Positions 43,603 to 52,594 of a DNA stretch of 64,000 nucleotides are shown in pieces (the stretch's first letter is position 1; each line of letters begins with the position of its first letter). The notes below the pieces were generated by a model. That model had not been told where the DNA came from and did not search any database. It saw nothing but the letters and a program-made list of their open reading frames with translations. Position numbers and translations under genes: made by a program. This DNA comes from CAYFQB01 sp964345225 (GTDB lineage: Bacteria; Nitrospirota; Thermodesulfovibrionia; Thermodesulfovibrionales; UBA6898). The stretch spans positions 1 through 64,000 of the forward strand of contig CAYFQB010000082.1 of the NCBI GenBank assembly GCA_964345225.1, written 5' to 3'.

Positions 43603-43803
43603 ATGGATGATCTGGAGAAACTGAAGCACCTGCTGGAGCACTGGGCAGAACATAATAAAGACCATGCAAAGACATATCTTGATTGGTCAGAGAAGGCCGA
43701 TGCATCAGGGAAGAAAGAATTAGCCAGGATTTTAAAAGAGATAGCTGATGAAACAGAGAGGTTAGAGGGGCTTTTTATAAGGGCCAGAAGTTTACTTTTA
43801 TAA
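43603..43803 (+). CDS. Small helical protein of unknown family
   Basis: A 66-residue protein: MDDLEKLKHLLEHWAEHNKDHAKTY and a second helix (about 34-66) rich in Lys/Glu, probably a two-helix hairpin. The first helix carries His at regular spacing (HLLEHWAEHNKDH), which could bind a metal. A weak AAGG site precedes it. It follows the cbi genes on the same strand after about 270 bp and precedes the Nudix gene by 41 bp. Not recognised with certainty. Confidence 0.6.
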   Translation: MDDLEKLKHLLEHWAEHNKDHAKTYLDWSEKADASGKKELARILKEIADETERLEGLFIRARSLLL

Positions 43804-43844
43804 AGTTTCATGTAGTAGGTATTATATTTGAGAGGATTGTGGCG

Positions 43845-44471
43845 ATGAAAATAATAAGCAGAAAGTCTGTTTGGGAAGGAAAGTTTCTCAAGACTGCTCT
43901 TGTCAGATACATAGTTTCCCCAAGCAAACGGGAATCGCTATTAAATTCAGCGAGCAGCCTTGACATCAGCGAGTCAGACATCCCCGGTGAGGGACAAGAG
44001 GTAAACGGAAAAATCAGGGACTGGGAATACGTTGAAAGGGTCAACTGTAGCGGGATTATTGCAGTTGTCGCTTTTACAGACGATGGTGAAGTTTTAATTA
44101 TAAGGCAATTTCGTCCACCCATAAATGGATATGTTATTGAACTGCCGGCAGGGCTTTGTGATATCGGGGAGTCCATAGAGAATGCAGCAGAGAGGGAACT
44201 GATAGAAGAGACCGGTTACTCAGCAGGAAGGATGAAGTTTTTAATCAAAGGTCCGATGTCTTCCGGCTCTTCCTCTGAAATGCTAAATGTATTTGTTGCA
44301 ACTGATCTCAACTTTGTAGGAGTAGGGAAAAGAGATGAGACAGAAGACATACAGGTTATGAAGGTGCCATTAAATAAATTAACTTCCAGGCTGTTTGAAC
44401 TCCAGGAAGCAGGAAATTATATAGACTTGAAAATCTACGGGCTGGTTGAATTGGCAAAAAAGGCAATCTGA
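43845..44471 (+). CDS. Nudix hydrolase, ADP-ribose pyrophosphatase-like
   Basis: Hydrolyses nucleoside-diphosphate-linked substrates, probably ADP-ribose. The Nudix box, G-x5-E-x7-REUxEE-x-GU, is at about 111-133: GLCDIGESIENAAERELIEE then TGY, all catalytic glutamates present. The region IRQFRPPINGYVIELPAG just before it is typical of the ADP-ribose group. The ATG at 43845 has GAGAGGA at good distance; a GTG six bases upstream is an alternative. Confidence 0.9.
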   Translation: MKIISRKSVWEGKFLKTALVRYIVSPSKRESLLNSASSLDISESDIPGEGQEVNGKIRDWEYVERVNCSGIIAVVAFTDDGEVLIIRQFRPPINGYVIELPAGLCDIGESIENAAERELIEETGYSAGRMKFLIKGPMSSGSSSEMLNVFVATDLNFVGVGKRDETEDIQVMKVPLNKLTSRLFELQEAGNYIDLKIYGLVELAKKAI

Positions 44472-44483
44472 TCAGAATAGCAC

Positions 44484-45155
44484 TTAGTTTTTGATTTCCA
44501 GTTTCTTAACAGACCCAAGCTCTGACAGGGATTGGACAACATCATTTATCGATATATCATCTCTGGCTGATACTGTGAATACGCATGTCTTTTCTTTCTT
44601 GGGGAATTCAATTTCGTATCCAAGTCTGCTTATTTCAAATCCTCGATCTTTGAAAATTGAAGTTATTGCTTCTTCATCACATGTTTCTTCCATAACCATT
44701 TTTATATGCTTGAAAGTCAATCTAGGGATTCTTGCTTCAAAAATACGGAGAACCCAGAGAGAAAAAAACGTTATAATAAATCCAGTAATTCCAGCAATAT
44801 ACTGACCTGCCCCAATCGAAAGACCGATTGCAGCAACAATCCATATGCAGGCTGCGGTTGTAAGCCCAAGTATGGTAAAGCCGGTCTTGAGTATCACACC
44901 AGCACCCAGGAACCCTATACCAGTCATTGCTCCTGCAGCTATTCTGGTAGGGTCAAACCTCACAAAACCTTTATCTAAAGTGCTTTGAGCGTAATAATTC
45001 TCAGATATTATCATTAGAAGCACACAAGCGACACAGACAAGTAGTTGTGTCCTGAACCCTGCAGGCCTTCCATGGGCCTGACGTTCAAACCCTATAATGC
45101 CGCCGAGCAGTGCTCCGAGCAGCAGTCTGATTATTATTTCATAAGGAGCAAGCAT
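44484..45155 (-). CDS. MgtC/SapB family membrane protein
   Basis: A 223-residue membrane protein with four helices in the first 140 residues and the conserved GFERQAHGRPAGFRTQLLV segment, GAGVILK and GLTTAACIWIVAAIG. The C-terminal 80 residues form a cytosolic ACT-like domain (TFKHIKMVMEETCDEEAITSIF). The family is linked to growth under low magnesium; in this species no other Mg-transport gene is next to it. Confidence 0.92.
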   Translation of the reverse strand: MLAPYEIIIRLLLGALLGGIIGFERQAHGRPAGFRTQLLVCVACVLLMIISENYYAQSTLDKGFVRFDPTRIAAGAMTGIGFLGAGVILKTGFTILGLTTAACIWIVAAIGLSIGAGQYIAGITGFIITFFSLWVLRIFEARIPRLTFKHIKMVMEETCDEEAITSIFKDRGFEISRLGYEIEFPKKEKTCVFTVSARDDISINDVVQSLSELGSVKKLEIKN

Positions 45156-45194
45156 ACTTATTTATTTTGATTATACTAGATAACGATATAATAT

Positions 45195-46457
45195 TCACAA
45201 CTCTATTAATACCTTGTAAAATTTTCTCTTTCCTACCTTTATGGTATGTTCACCTTGAGGAACATACGTGCCTGGTTCAAATACAGTTTTTTCATTTAGT
45301 TTTACCCCCCCCTGTTTAATCAGTCTAATTGCCTCGCTTGTGCTTTTAGTCAGACCGATTTCTTTCATTGTCTGGGGAAGCCAATTAATATTAGGTCGTT
45401 TAGAGATTGAAACTTTTGCTACGGGAAGTGTCAGTTCAGCAGTTGCTTTTGTCTGTATTTTCATATATTCTTTCATTGCCTTTTCTGCTTTTTTTAAGCC
45501 ATGGTATCTTGTAATTATCTCCATTGCAAAATCATTCTTTGCCTTTAAGTCGTCTAGTGAACCATCTTGTTCTTGTTTTTTGAGAGAGTTAAGTTCTTCA
45601 ATGGTAATATGGCTTAGGAGTTCATAGTAACGTATTATTAATTCACGGGGTATTCTCATGATTTTCGGAAACATGCCGGTTGCTTCCCCTGTAGTTTTAT
45701 CAATTTTAAAAGGAGGTTCATCTATACCTATATAATTACCGGAGCTCTTGCTCATTTTTTCTACACCATCAAGCCCCTCAAGCAGGGGCATCATAATTAC
45801 AGCCTGCTCTTCCATCCCCATCCTTCTCTGCATTGTCCTTCCCATAAGCAGATTGAATTTCTGGTCAGTACCTCCAAGCTCTATGTCAGCCTTCAGGGCA
45901 ACTGAGTCATAAGCCTGAAAAAGGGGATAGTAGAACTCAAGAATGGTTATATCCTGCTGACTTTTAAACCTTTTTTTGAAGTCATCCCTTTCGAGCATCC
46001 TTGCAACAGTCTGCATAGTCCCCAATCTGACAAGCTCCATACTGTCCATTTTGCTGAGCCATTTACTGTTGAATAATATCCGGGTTTTTTCCGGATAAAG
46101 AATTTTAAACACCTGTTTTTTATAGGTCTCTGCATTCTTCAGCACTTCTGCTTTTGTCATAGGCTTTCTTAATTCAGACCTGCCTGATGGGTCGCCTATT
46201 ATCCCTGTGAAATCGCCTATAAGAAAGATGACCTCATGCTCAAGTTCCTGGAACTGGCGCATCTTCTCGAGAAGGACTGTATGCCCCAAGTGTATATCAG
46301 GTGCTGTAGGGTCAAACCCTGCCTTGATTTTCAGTGGAGAATTATTTTTATAGGATTTCTCGAATTTCTGCAGCAGTTCATTTTCAGTGATTATCTCGAC
46401 TGTGCCCCGTTTGATAATCTCGAGTTGCTTTTCGGGTGATAACATTGAAATTATCAT
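45195..46457 (-). CDS. tyrS: Tyrosyl-tRNA synthetase TyrS
   Basis: Charges tRNA-Tyr. HIGH motif HLGH at about 56-59, the tyrosine-binding region QAYDSVALKADIELGGTDQ, KMSKS motif in EKMSKSSGN (about 243), and an S4 domain at the C-terminus (SEAIRLIKQGGVKLNEKTV). 420 residues, as in the TyrZ-like group of bacteria. Start at 46457 has AGAGG very close (2 bp); the ATG at 46445 (MLSPEKQLEI) is also plausible. Divergent from the yjbQ gene. Confidence 0.95.
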   Translation of the reverse strand: MIISMLSPEKQLEIIKRGTVEIITENELLQKFEKSYKNNSPLKIKAGFDPTAPDIHLGHTVLLEKMRQFQELEHEVIFLIGDFTGIIGDPSGRSELRKPMTKAEVLKNAETYKKQVFKILYPEKTRILFNSKWLSKMDSMELVRLGTMQTVARMLERDDFKKRFKSQQDITILEFYYPLFQAYDSVALKADIELGGTDQKFNLLMGRTMQRRMGMEEQAVIMMPLLEGLDGVEKMSKSSGNYIGIDEPPFKIDKTTGEATGMFPKIMRIPRELIIRYYELLSHITIEELNSLKKQEQDGSLDDLKAKNDFAMEIITRYHGLKKAEKAMKEYMKIQTKATAELTLPVAKVSISKRPNINWLPQTMKEIGLTKSTSEAIRLIKQGGVKLNEKTVFEPGTYVPQGEHTIKVGKRKFYKVLIEL

Positions 46458-46582
46458 AACCTCTTGAGGCGATGACAGTCAATTTGTAAATGAGAAAAGA
46501 ATCTTGTAGTAAACAGGGATAGCTGATATTATTTAACTCATGAAAACATTGGTTACAGGAGGAGGAGGAGACTGAAAATATC

Positions 46583-46999
46583 ATGAAGAGCTATCGCAAA
46601 GAGTTGTGGTTTGAGGTGCAGAAACGCCGGGCGTTCATAAATATCACCCCCGAGGTCGAGAAATGCCTCAAGGAAAGCGGCATTAAAGAGGGCCTTGTGC
46701 TTGTTAATGCAATGCATATTACCGCATCAGTTTTTATTAACGATGACGAGTCAGGATTGCATCATGACTACGATGTATGGCTTGAGAAACTCGCACCGCA
46801 TGAACCTGTCTCCCAATACCGCCATAATGTCGGGGAAGATAATGCTGATGCACATATGAAACGCCAGATAATGGGAAGAGAGGTTGTTGTAGCTGTTACC
46901 AAAGGAAAGCTGGACTTCGGGCCATGGGAGCAGATTTTTTATGGAGAGTTTGACGGAAGAAGAAAAAAAAGGGTTCTTCTTAAGATTATCGGTGAATGA
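46583..46999 (+). CDS. YjbQ-family secondary thiamine-phosphate synthase enzyme
   Basis: A 138-residue protein of the YjbQ/UPF0047 family, with HITASVFINDDESGLHHDY, NADAHMKRQIMGREV and the C-terminal FGPWEQIFYGEFDGRRKKRVLLK. Members can carry weak thiamine-phosphate synthase activity; the natural function is unclear. GGAGGAGGAG precedes the ATG. Confidence 0.9.
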   Translation: MKSYRKELWFEVQKRRAFINITPEVEKCLKESGIKEGLVLVNAMHITASVFINDDESGLHHDYDVWLEKLAPHEPVSQYRHNVGEDNADAHMKRQIMGREVVVAVTKGKLDFGPWEQIFYGEFDGRRKKRVLLKIIGE

Positions 47000-47020
47000 T
47001 AAACCTGGCCCTTAAATCTT

Positions 47021-47938
47021 ATGCTCAAAAAACTCCTTTATATATTTTTGATCTTAACAATATGCACGGATCTTGCCGGAGCAGTTGAACTTCTTCAATA
47101 TAACGGTCCTGGAATTATCATCAGATACGAACCTCCCCTTGAAAATGCTGCAAAAAAAATATCAGCAGCTTATCCAGAGATCAGGAACATGATCGAGGAT
47201 AAAATTGGATGGAGGCTGGAATTCATCCCCAGAGTTATATTAATCCATCAAAGAGACATGTTTAGGAGGATGGCTCAAAATGATCTTATCACAGCCTTTG
47301 CCGTACCGGGGAAAAACCATATTGTTATGGATTATTCAAAATTGGACAGGAAACCCTATGATCTTCAGGAAACCTTTGAACACGAGTTATACCACTTGCT
47401 GCTTCATCATCAGATCAGTGCCCAGAGTATACCTAAATGGCTTGATGAAGGAGTTGCCCAATGGGCAAGCGGTGGAATTGCCGATATCATGAACCCCGGC
47501 GGAAAAGATATTTTGAAACAGGCTGTACTCTCAGAGAACCTGCTACCTTTAAAAGACATTACGCTTAGATTTCCCGGGCATTCAAGGGGGTTGCTGCTTG
47601 CATACCAGGAGAGTAAAAGCGTCGTTGAATTTATTGTGCATGAATACGGTGAGGAGAAGCTGCTTTCTATTTTAAACAGCCTTAAAGAAGGAAAATCAGT
47701 TGAAAAGTCTGTAAGTGAGAATCTGTCCATAGAGTTGAATATGCTTGAGCAGAATTGGCAGCAGAGTCTTAAGAGAAAATATTCGTGGATGTCTTACTTT
47801 GCAAACCGTATTTACTGGATTATTTTCTTTGCAGCTGCACTTGTAACACTAATAGGTTATTTGAGGTTCAGAAGAAGGCTGAAAAAATACAGGGACGAGG
47901 AAGAAGACAGTATTTTAAATGAAGGAGATGATATATAG
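47021..47938 (+). CDS. Peptidase MA-type metalloprotease, membrane-anchored
   Basis: A 305-residue protein with an N-terminal signal peptide (about 1-21), a zincin active site HELYH (H121, H125) followed by the third-ligand region WLDEGVAQWASG (E143), and a C-terminal membrane helix (about 258-278) with a basic tail. The layout places the catalytic domain in the periplasm. Substrate unknown; this gluzincin type is common in Nitrospirota- and Deltaproteobacteria-like genomes. Confidence 0.85.
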   Translation: MLKKLLYIFLILTICTDLAGAVELLQYNGPGIIIRYEPPLENAAKKISAAYPEIRNMIEDKIGWRLEFIPRVILIHQRDMFRRMAQNDLITAFAVPGKNHIVMDYSKLDRKPYDLQETFEHELYHLLLHHQISAQSIPKWLDEGVAQWASGGIADIMNPGGKDILKQAVLSENLLPLKDITLRFPGHSRGLLLAYQESKSVVEFIVHEYGEEKLLSILNSLKEGKSVEKSVSENLSIELNMLEQNWQQSLKRKYSWMSYFANRIYWIIFFAAALVTLIGYLRFRRRLKKYRDEEEDSILNEGDDI

Positions 47939-47949
47939 CGGCAATAGAA

Positions 47950-48549
47950 ATGGATGGAGAAATACTGGAAAAGTCAGCATATTATATTGCACTCTTCACT
48001 ATAGTTGGTGTTCCACCGGGGATTCTGTTATGGTTTCTGATACACCCATTTGTAAATTGGTGGCGCAAAGTGGGCCCCGTCATAACATATTTAGCTGTAA
48101 CCCCTGTACTGGTTTTGATAGGAACAGCGATCTATCTAAATCGTAATCCCATGCTCAATATTCATTTTGGTGTTAGTATACCTTTAGCTGTTATAGCCGT
48201 GCTCTTTTTTATTGCAGGGATTTACATCGGTTTGCTACGCATACGGTATCTTGCGCTTTCTGTGATGCTGGGAGTTCCTGAGGTTTCTAAGGGCGGTGAG
48301 CCGGGAAAGCTCGTCACAGATGGCATATACGGGAGGGTGCGACACCCCCGCTATCTTGAGATTGGATTTATACTTGCTGCGATCGCTCTGTTCGTTAACT
48401 ATCTGGCTGTCTACCTCCTGTTTGTTGCATATATTCCCGTAATATACTTAGTTGTCCTGCTTGAGGAACGAGAGCTAAGGGAGCGGTTTGGCAGCGCGTA
48501 TGAAGAGTACTGTAATAAGGTGCCGCGCTTCATGCCCAGGTTGCGATAG
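47950..48549 (+). CDS. Isoprenylcysteine carboxyl methyltransferase-like membrane protein
   Basis: A 199-residue protein with four to five hydrophobic helices. The C-terminal cytosolic signature is that of the ICMT/phospholipid methyltransferase family: DGIYGRVRHPRYLEIGF and VLLEERELRERFGSAYEEY ending in VPRFMPRLR. These bind SAM and methylate a lipid or membrane-embedded acceptor; target unknown. It lies 11 bp after the protease gene and is likely cotranscribed. Confidence 0.85.
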   Translation: MDGEILEKSAYYIALFTIVGVPPGILLWFLIHPFVNWWRKVGPVITYLAVTPVLVLIGTAIYLNRNPMLNIHFGVSIPLAVIAVLFFIAGIYIGLLRIRYLALSVMLGVPEVSKGGEPGKLVTDGIYGRVRHPRYLEIGFILAAIALFVNYLAVYLLFVAYIPVIYLVVLLEERELRERFGSAYEEYCNKVPRFMPRLR

Positions 48550-48606
48550 CATAAGAGGTTAACACAAGAAATGAGTTTCAGTATAAAAATAGTTGTTGGA
48601 TTAATT

Positions 48607-48796
48607 AGTTGGACATATTCCTCTCGCTCCCTAGAGGGAAATTTTTACCCGTCACATAACTCATTCGCTCGAATTTTTAAACTCGTCCCGAAGTTTCGGG
48701 ACTCAGACAGTAAAAATTCGGTCGATTCGACACGCTTATTTCGCCATGACGGGTGCCAAAAATTTCCCTATGTCCGCTCAAGAAACATGCCCAACT
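48607..48796. repeat. MITE-like element with imperfect terminal inverted repeats
   Basis: A 190-bp element: left end agttggacatattcctctcg (48607-48626), right end complementary to it (…gaaacatgcccaact, ending 48796). Nested stems: gggaaatttttacccgtca (48636-48654) with 48747-48768 (3-nt bulge), cgaattttta (48670-48679) with taaaaattcg (48711-48720), and gtcccga with tcgggac (48685-48702). The right part is shared with 32221-32300. No transposase is encoded and no clear target duplication was found. Confidence 0.7.
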
Positions 48797-48833
48797 ATAC
48801 AACATGTATGTTTGATCTAAAAGCATTTCTTGG

Positions 48834-49036
48834 GTTAACCCTAAAAATGCATTTCAGTATAAAAAAAGCAGGTGTATGTGCAGAAAAAGTCTTTACCATC
48901 ACCACCTTTGTAAGTCCTCTCAATACCCGATTGCCTTTACGTTATCATATAAAAGGATCTGTATTAATAAGTAGCAGATTGTGATTTGTAAAGATTTTTC
49001 TGCATGTATACCTGCTTCAGACACATTTTCTGGGTT
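48834..49036. repeat. Second inverted-repeat element
   Basis: gcaggtgtatgtgcagaaaa (48870-48889, on to about 48898) is nearly complementary to 48989-49016, and outside these arms gttaaccctaaaaatgcatt (48834-48853) roughly complements 49020-49036. The 200-bp segment carries no gene; it lies directly upstream of the Janus-like gene and shares the catgtatacctgcttca end with 32274-32290. Confidence 0.6.
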
Positions 49037-49045
49037 AGCAGATAA

Positions 49046-49450
49046 ATGAATGTCATTTATATAGATTACTCTGAAAAATATTATTCGGGTATAGCCAAAG
49101 CACCCGTGCCTGATAAACGTACAGGGAAGTTTGTCCAGATAAGGAACAGTAACACAGAATATCTTGTTTTCTCCCCGAAGGAATTTACACGATACCATGC
49201 AGATCTTGTGGAGCAGTTTTGTTTAGAGAAAGGAATAGACGGGTTCCATAATGTAGAGAGAAAACGTTTCGATATACATGATCCTGAATGGATTATTGTT
49301 GGTGGAGGCAAGTTTGAAATAGATGAGACGCAAAAGTACATATATTTATATGACAACTCTATGGCTTACGGGAGATTTGATTCAAAGGGGCTTAAGGAAA
49401 AGATTCATTTGATAAAAGGGATGTCAGATTTTAAGATTAAGATTGAATAA
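49046..49450 (+). CDS. Janus/Ocnus family protein, PHPT1-like
   Basis: A 134-residue protein resembling eukaryotic 14-kDa phosphohistidine phosphatase. The pattern GKFVQIR (K28), RYHADLVEQF (H51, the equivalent of the catalytic His53 of human PHPT1), VGGGKFEIDETQKYIYLYD (85-103) and NSMAYG (S105, A107) follows the human order YHAD - GGG - SMAYG. This suggests removal of phosphate from histidine or lysine, or simply phosphate binding. It starts directly after the inverted-repeat element and has no operon partner. The family is rare in bacteria as far as I know. Confidence 0.7.
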   Translation: MNVIYIDYSEKYYSGIAKAPVPDKRTGKFVQIRNSNTEYLVFSPKEFTRYHADLVEQFCLEKGIDGFHNVERKRFDIHDPEWIIVGGGKFEIDETQKYIYLYDNSMAYGRFDSKGLKEKIHLIKGMSDFKIKIE

Positions 49451-49550
49451 AAGATTCGTTTAATTGCCTTCCTGAAGGTATCGAAAAATTAATTTTTTCG
49501 CAACAGCTGCATTTTTTCCTAAATGCATTTTTTGTTAATAAGTCGGGAGG

Positions 49551-49594
49551 TTTTCGCCGGTCTATCATCATAACTCCCTGACTTCCGGCGAAAA
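49551..49594. repeat. Perfect 10-bp stem hairpin upstream of nhaA
   Basis: ttttcgccgg (49551-49560) pairs with ccggcgaaaa (49585-49594), loop 24 nt, followed by three more A. On the minus strand the T-tract precedes rather than follows the stem, so neither strand gives a classic terminator except weakly. It could act in the nhaA leader or end the Janus transcript. Confidence 0.6.
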
Positions 49595-49727
49595 AAAGCC
49601 GCTCTCATACCATGTCATCTCGGTACCCGAAAAAAATTTATGAATTATCTGGATTAACTATTTAACTTTTCTGATTTATACTAAATGTAATGGTGTGGTG
49701 TAGGGGAAGGAATTTACTGATACAAAC

Positions 49728-51101
49728 ATGAAAAATCTCATCTCATCCGGCGAGCAAATTGCTGAACAATTTATGCGGCCTTTCAATCGATTTTTCCATA
49801 AAGAGGCCTCAAGTAGTATCCTGCTGCTTTCTTCCACCGTTATTGCTCTTGTATGGGCAAATTCACCATTCTCTCCACTATACTATTCCTTCTGGCATAC
49901 CAAGCTTTCCCTGACCATCGGACCCTATTCCATAAGCAAGGATCTTCTTCACTGGATTAATGATGGCATAATGGCCTTCTTCTTTTTCACTATAGGTCTT
50001 GAAATAAAGAGAGAAATTCTCGTTGGAGAGCTCTCTTTGTTTAGGAAGGCCATTCTTCCTGCTGCTGCAGCATTCGGGGGTATGCTCTTCCCTGCCCTTA
50101 TTTTCCTTATCATTGGTCATGGCACAGCAGCGGTGAAAGGCTGGGGAATCCCAATGGCAACAGATATTGCCTTTGCCATTGGTGCACTGGCACTCTTGGG
50201 CCAAAGGATTCCGCTTGGACTCAGGGTATTTCTCTTAGCCTTTGCAATCGCCGATGACCTGGGTGCAGTTCTGGTAATCGCGCTCTTTTATACGAAAACG
50301 ATTTCATGGAATTATCTTCTCATCAGCCTGCTCTTCGTCGGAGGACTCGCACTGGCCAATTTTCTATGGATTCGGCGAACGCTTGTATATGCATTTCTCG
50401 GCATTGGTCTCTGGCTGGTGATTCTCGGCTCCGGAGTCCATGCAACGATAGCGGGAATAGTGGTAGCAATGTTCATCCCGGCACGGGGCAAGTATGATAC
50501 GGACAGATTCATAGCTGAAGTCGGCACGATCCTTAACGAGTTTAAATGCGGGCCGTCCGGGTGCGGTTATTCAATCCTTCTCAATCAGGATCATCTTAAT
50601 GCAGTTCAGTCCATTGAGCTTGCTGCACATCATGCTGAGACACCTTTGCAGCGTCTTGAACATTCCCTTCATCCCTGGGTTGCCTTTGGCGTGATTCCGC
50701 TCTTTGCCCTGGCAAACGCGGGCGTGACTATCACTGCAACTAATATATTCAACGCCATGACGTCACCGTTGACACTTGGCATCGCTATCGGCCTTCTTCT
50801 GGGAAAACCTTTAGGAATCACGCTGTTTTCCTATCTTTCCGTTAAAATAGGAATGGCATCGCTGCCTTCCGGTGTAAAATGGTCTCACATTATCGGGGCA
50901 GGAATCCTGGGGGGTATTGGGTTTACAATGTCGCTCTTTATTATGAGCTTGAGCTTTACAGAAGACATTTTACTCGACCTGTCAAAACTCGGCATACTTG
51001 CCGGCTCTCTTATATCGGGCATTCTAGGTCTTGCCTTTCTTAGAACGATCTCAAATACAGAAACACAGAAAGAGGATAAAATATCAAAGCATCAAAGTTG
51101 A
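49728..51101 (+). CDS. nhaA: Na+/H+ antiporter NhaA
   Basis: Exchanges two protons for one sodium ion across the inner membrane. A 457-residue, 12-helix protein with WANSPFSPLYYSFW near the start, PMATDIAFAIGAL (D146) and AFAIADDLGAVLVIALFY with D176-D177, the equivalents of the essential D133, D163 and D164 of Escherichia coli NhaA. It is longer than the E. coli protein (388), mainly through a central cytosolic insert (about 268-305). Stands alone. Confidence 0.96.
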   Translation: MKNLISSGEQIAEQFMRPFNRFFHKEASSSILLLSSTVIALVWANSPFSPLYYSFWHTKLSLTIGPYSISKDLLHWINDGIMAFFFFTIGLEIKREILVGELSLFRKAILPAAAAFGGMLFPALIFLIIGHGTAAVKGWGIPMATDIAFAIGALALLGQRIPLGLRVFLLAFAIADDLGAVLVIALFYTKTISWNYLLISLLFVGGLALANFLWIRRTLVYAFLGIGLWLVILGSGVHATIAGIVVAMFIPARGKYDTDRFIAEVGTILNEFKCGPSGCGYSILLNQDHLNAVQSIELAAHHAETPLQRLEHSLHPWVAFGVIPLFALANAGVTITATNIFNAMTSPLTLGIAIGLLLGKPLGITLFSYLSVKIGMASLPSGVKWSHIIGAGILGGIGFTMSLFIMSLSFTEDILLDLSKLGILAGSLISGILGLAFLRTISNTETQKEDKISKHQS

Positions 51102-51255
51102 CACTTTTCCTTGCCGCAAAAGAAAGCCTTCCTGTGTGAAAGAACAATGATTAAAAGTTAAAAAGGCCTATAGAATAAAAAATTATTGACACGTTCTTTT
51201 AATATGTATAGGCTTAGAATAATGTTGATTCCTTTAATAACTAACACAAACGATT

Positions 51256-52233
51256 ATGAAAGATAGCGATAAAACAGAAGATCAAATTGTAAACAGCGAA
51301 TTAGACAAACTAAGACAACAGATTACCGGATTTGAAAGATCAATAACAGAGTTTAATCAGGAGAATGAGGAACTAAAAAGGTCTGTAAAATTCCATAATA
51401 AAATATTTGATAGCATTTTAGACCCATTTGTAATTCTGGACAGTAATTACAGAATCATAAGGGTCAATGAGGAATATTCAAAGATGAAAAACATCCCTAT
51501 TCAGGAACTGATAGGAAGGAAATGCTATGAAATAACACAAAAGAGAACAAGTGTATGTGATAATTGCATAGTTGAAAAAACATTTCGATCAGGAGACCCC
51601 TTTGCAAAAGAGAAGCAAGCGATTTTCACAGAAAGTCCAGAAGTGTGGGTTGATATTCATACTTACCCAATTTACGATGATGAAGGCAACATATCTCATG
51701 TTATTGAGTATGTTCGAGACATTACTATGCATAAGCAGTTGGAAAGGGAACTGCGATCTGTGTCACTTACAGATGAACTTACAGGTCTTTACAATCGAAG
51801 GGGATTCTTTACTCTGGCCGAACAGCAGTTGAAGTTGGCCAACCGTTATAAGATAGGAATATTTATGCTTTATGCCGATATTGATAATCTCAAGAAAATT
51901 AATGATACATGGGGTCACAGGGAAGGTGACCTTGCATTAATTGAAACAGCCAATCTCCTTAAGGAAAATTATAGAGAATCCGACATTATTGCACGTATTG
52001 GCGGGGATGAGTTTGTGGTTATTCCGGTAGGGACCTCATCAGACAGTGTCGAGATTATTATTGCCCGTTTTCAAAAAATCCTTGATAATTACAATAAAAC
52101 AATAAATCGCATCCACAAGTTGTCTGTAAGTGCTGGAATAGCTTTGTACGATCCAGTGATTCCCTGTTCTCTTGATGAACTTCTGGCTCAGGCGGATAAA
52201 ATGATGTACGGAATAAAAAGAGCGAAGACATAA
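51256..52233 (+). CDS. PAS-GGDEF diguanylate cyclase
   Basis: A 325-residue soluble protein: coiled coil (about 5-45), one PAS domain (about 45-160) with the cysteine pattern C90-x10-C101-x2-C104, and a GGDEF domain (about 168-325) with the active motif GGDEF at 249-253 and an RESD inhibitory site (R240, D243) five residues before it. It should make c-di-GMP and be product-inhibited. Nearby readers include the PilZ protein at 55304. The same cysteine pattern occurs in the PAS1 domain of the kinase at 5393. Confidence 0.92.
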   Translation: MKDSDKTEDQIVNSELDKLRQQITGFERSITEFNQENEELKRSVKFHNKIFDSILDPFVILDSNYRIIRVNEEYSKMKNIPIQELIGRKCYEITQKRTSVCDNCIVEKTFRSGDPFAKEKQAIFTESPEVWVDIHTYPIYDDEGNISHVIEYVRDITMHKQLERELRSVSLTDELTGLYNRRGFFTLAEQQLKLANRYKIGIFMLYADIDNLKKINDTWGHREGDLALIETANLLKENYRESDIIARIGGDEFVVIPVGTSSDSVEIIIARFQKILDNYNKTINRIHKLSVSAGIALYDPVIPCSLDELLAQADKMMYGIKRAKT

Positions 52234-52289
52234 TACCATCAAATTAGATGCTAAGAAATCCCTCACCCACGCTTTTTAAGTTATAAAAA

Positions 52290-52487
52290 AGTAAGGAGTA
52301 AGGAGTGAAAAGTAAGGAGTAAGGAGTAAGCAGTAGGCACTGAAGGGCAAGGAGAAGGGTGCAGGGCGAACCCTTTGACAGGCTCAGGACTAACAAAGTA
52401 AGAAGTAAGGAGGAGGCAGTAAAAAAGAACGCCATGCGCCATGCGAAGAGTAAACGGGCGTCGTTACCGTAACCGTAAGACGTAACC
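52290..52487. repeat. Heptad array and 73-bp repeat, left of pdxA
   Basis: agtaaggagt heptads (52290-52331) run into a mixed tract containing gaaccctttgacaggctcag (52369-52388), then a 73-bp unit (52415-52487; ggcagtaaaaaagaacgcca at its start, gacgtaacc at its end) that is 92% identical (6 mismatches) to 54403-54475. No gene in 52234-52594; the pdxA promoter was not resolved. Confidence 0.85.
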
Positions 52488-52594
52488 TCTTGCGCTATAC
52501 GCGAGGCGCTTTGCGGTTACTTGCCTGCTCCAAATGCATTTTGAAATGTGTTAGTATATTTCTGAAAATTAAAGAATAAATCTGGAACTGGAAT

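Noticed and set aside
46458..46582. T-box leader before tyrS
   Set aside because: The gap is only 125 bp and neither a specifier hairpin nor a TGGNACCGCG-type motif was seen.
48571..48984. A 137-codon plus-strand reading frame
   Set aside because: It lies wholly within the inverted-repeat elements; its residues mirror the repeats and there is no family match or ribosome site.
4919..52545. AAATGCATTT motif as a dispersed regulatory site
   Set aside because: It recurs in several gaps (about 4920, 43450, 48847, 49520 and 52532), but the related AAATGCATT is also in coding DNA (about 27349), so it fits AT-rich chance.
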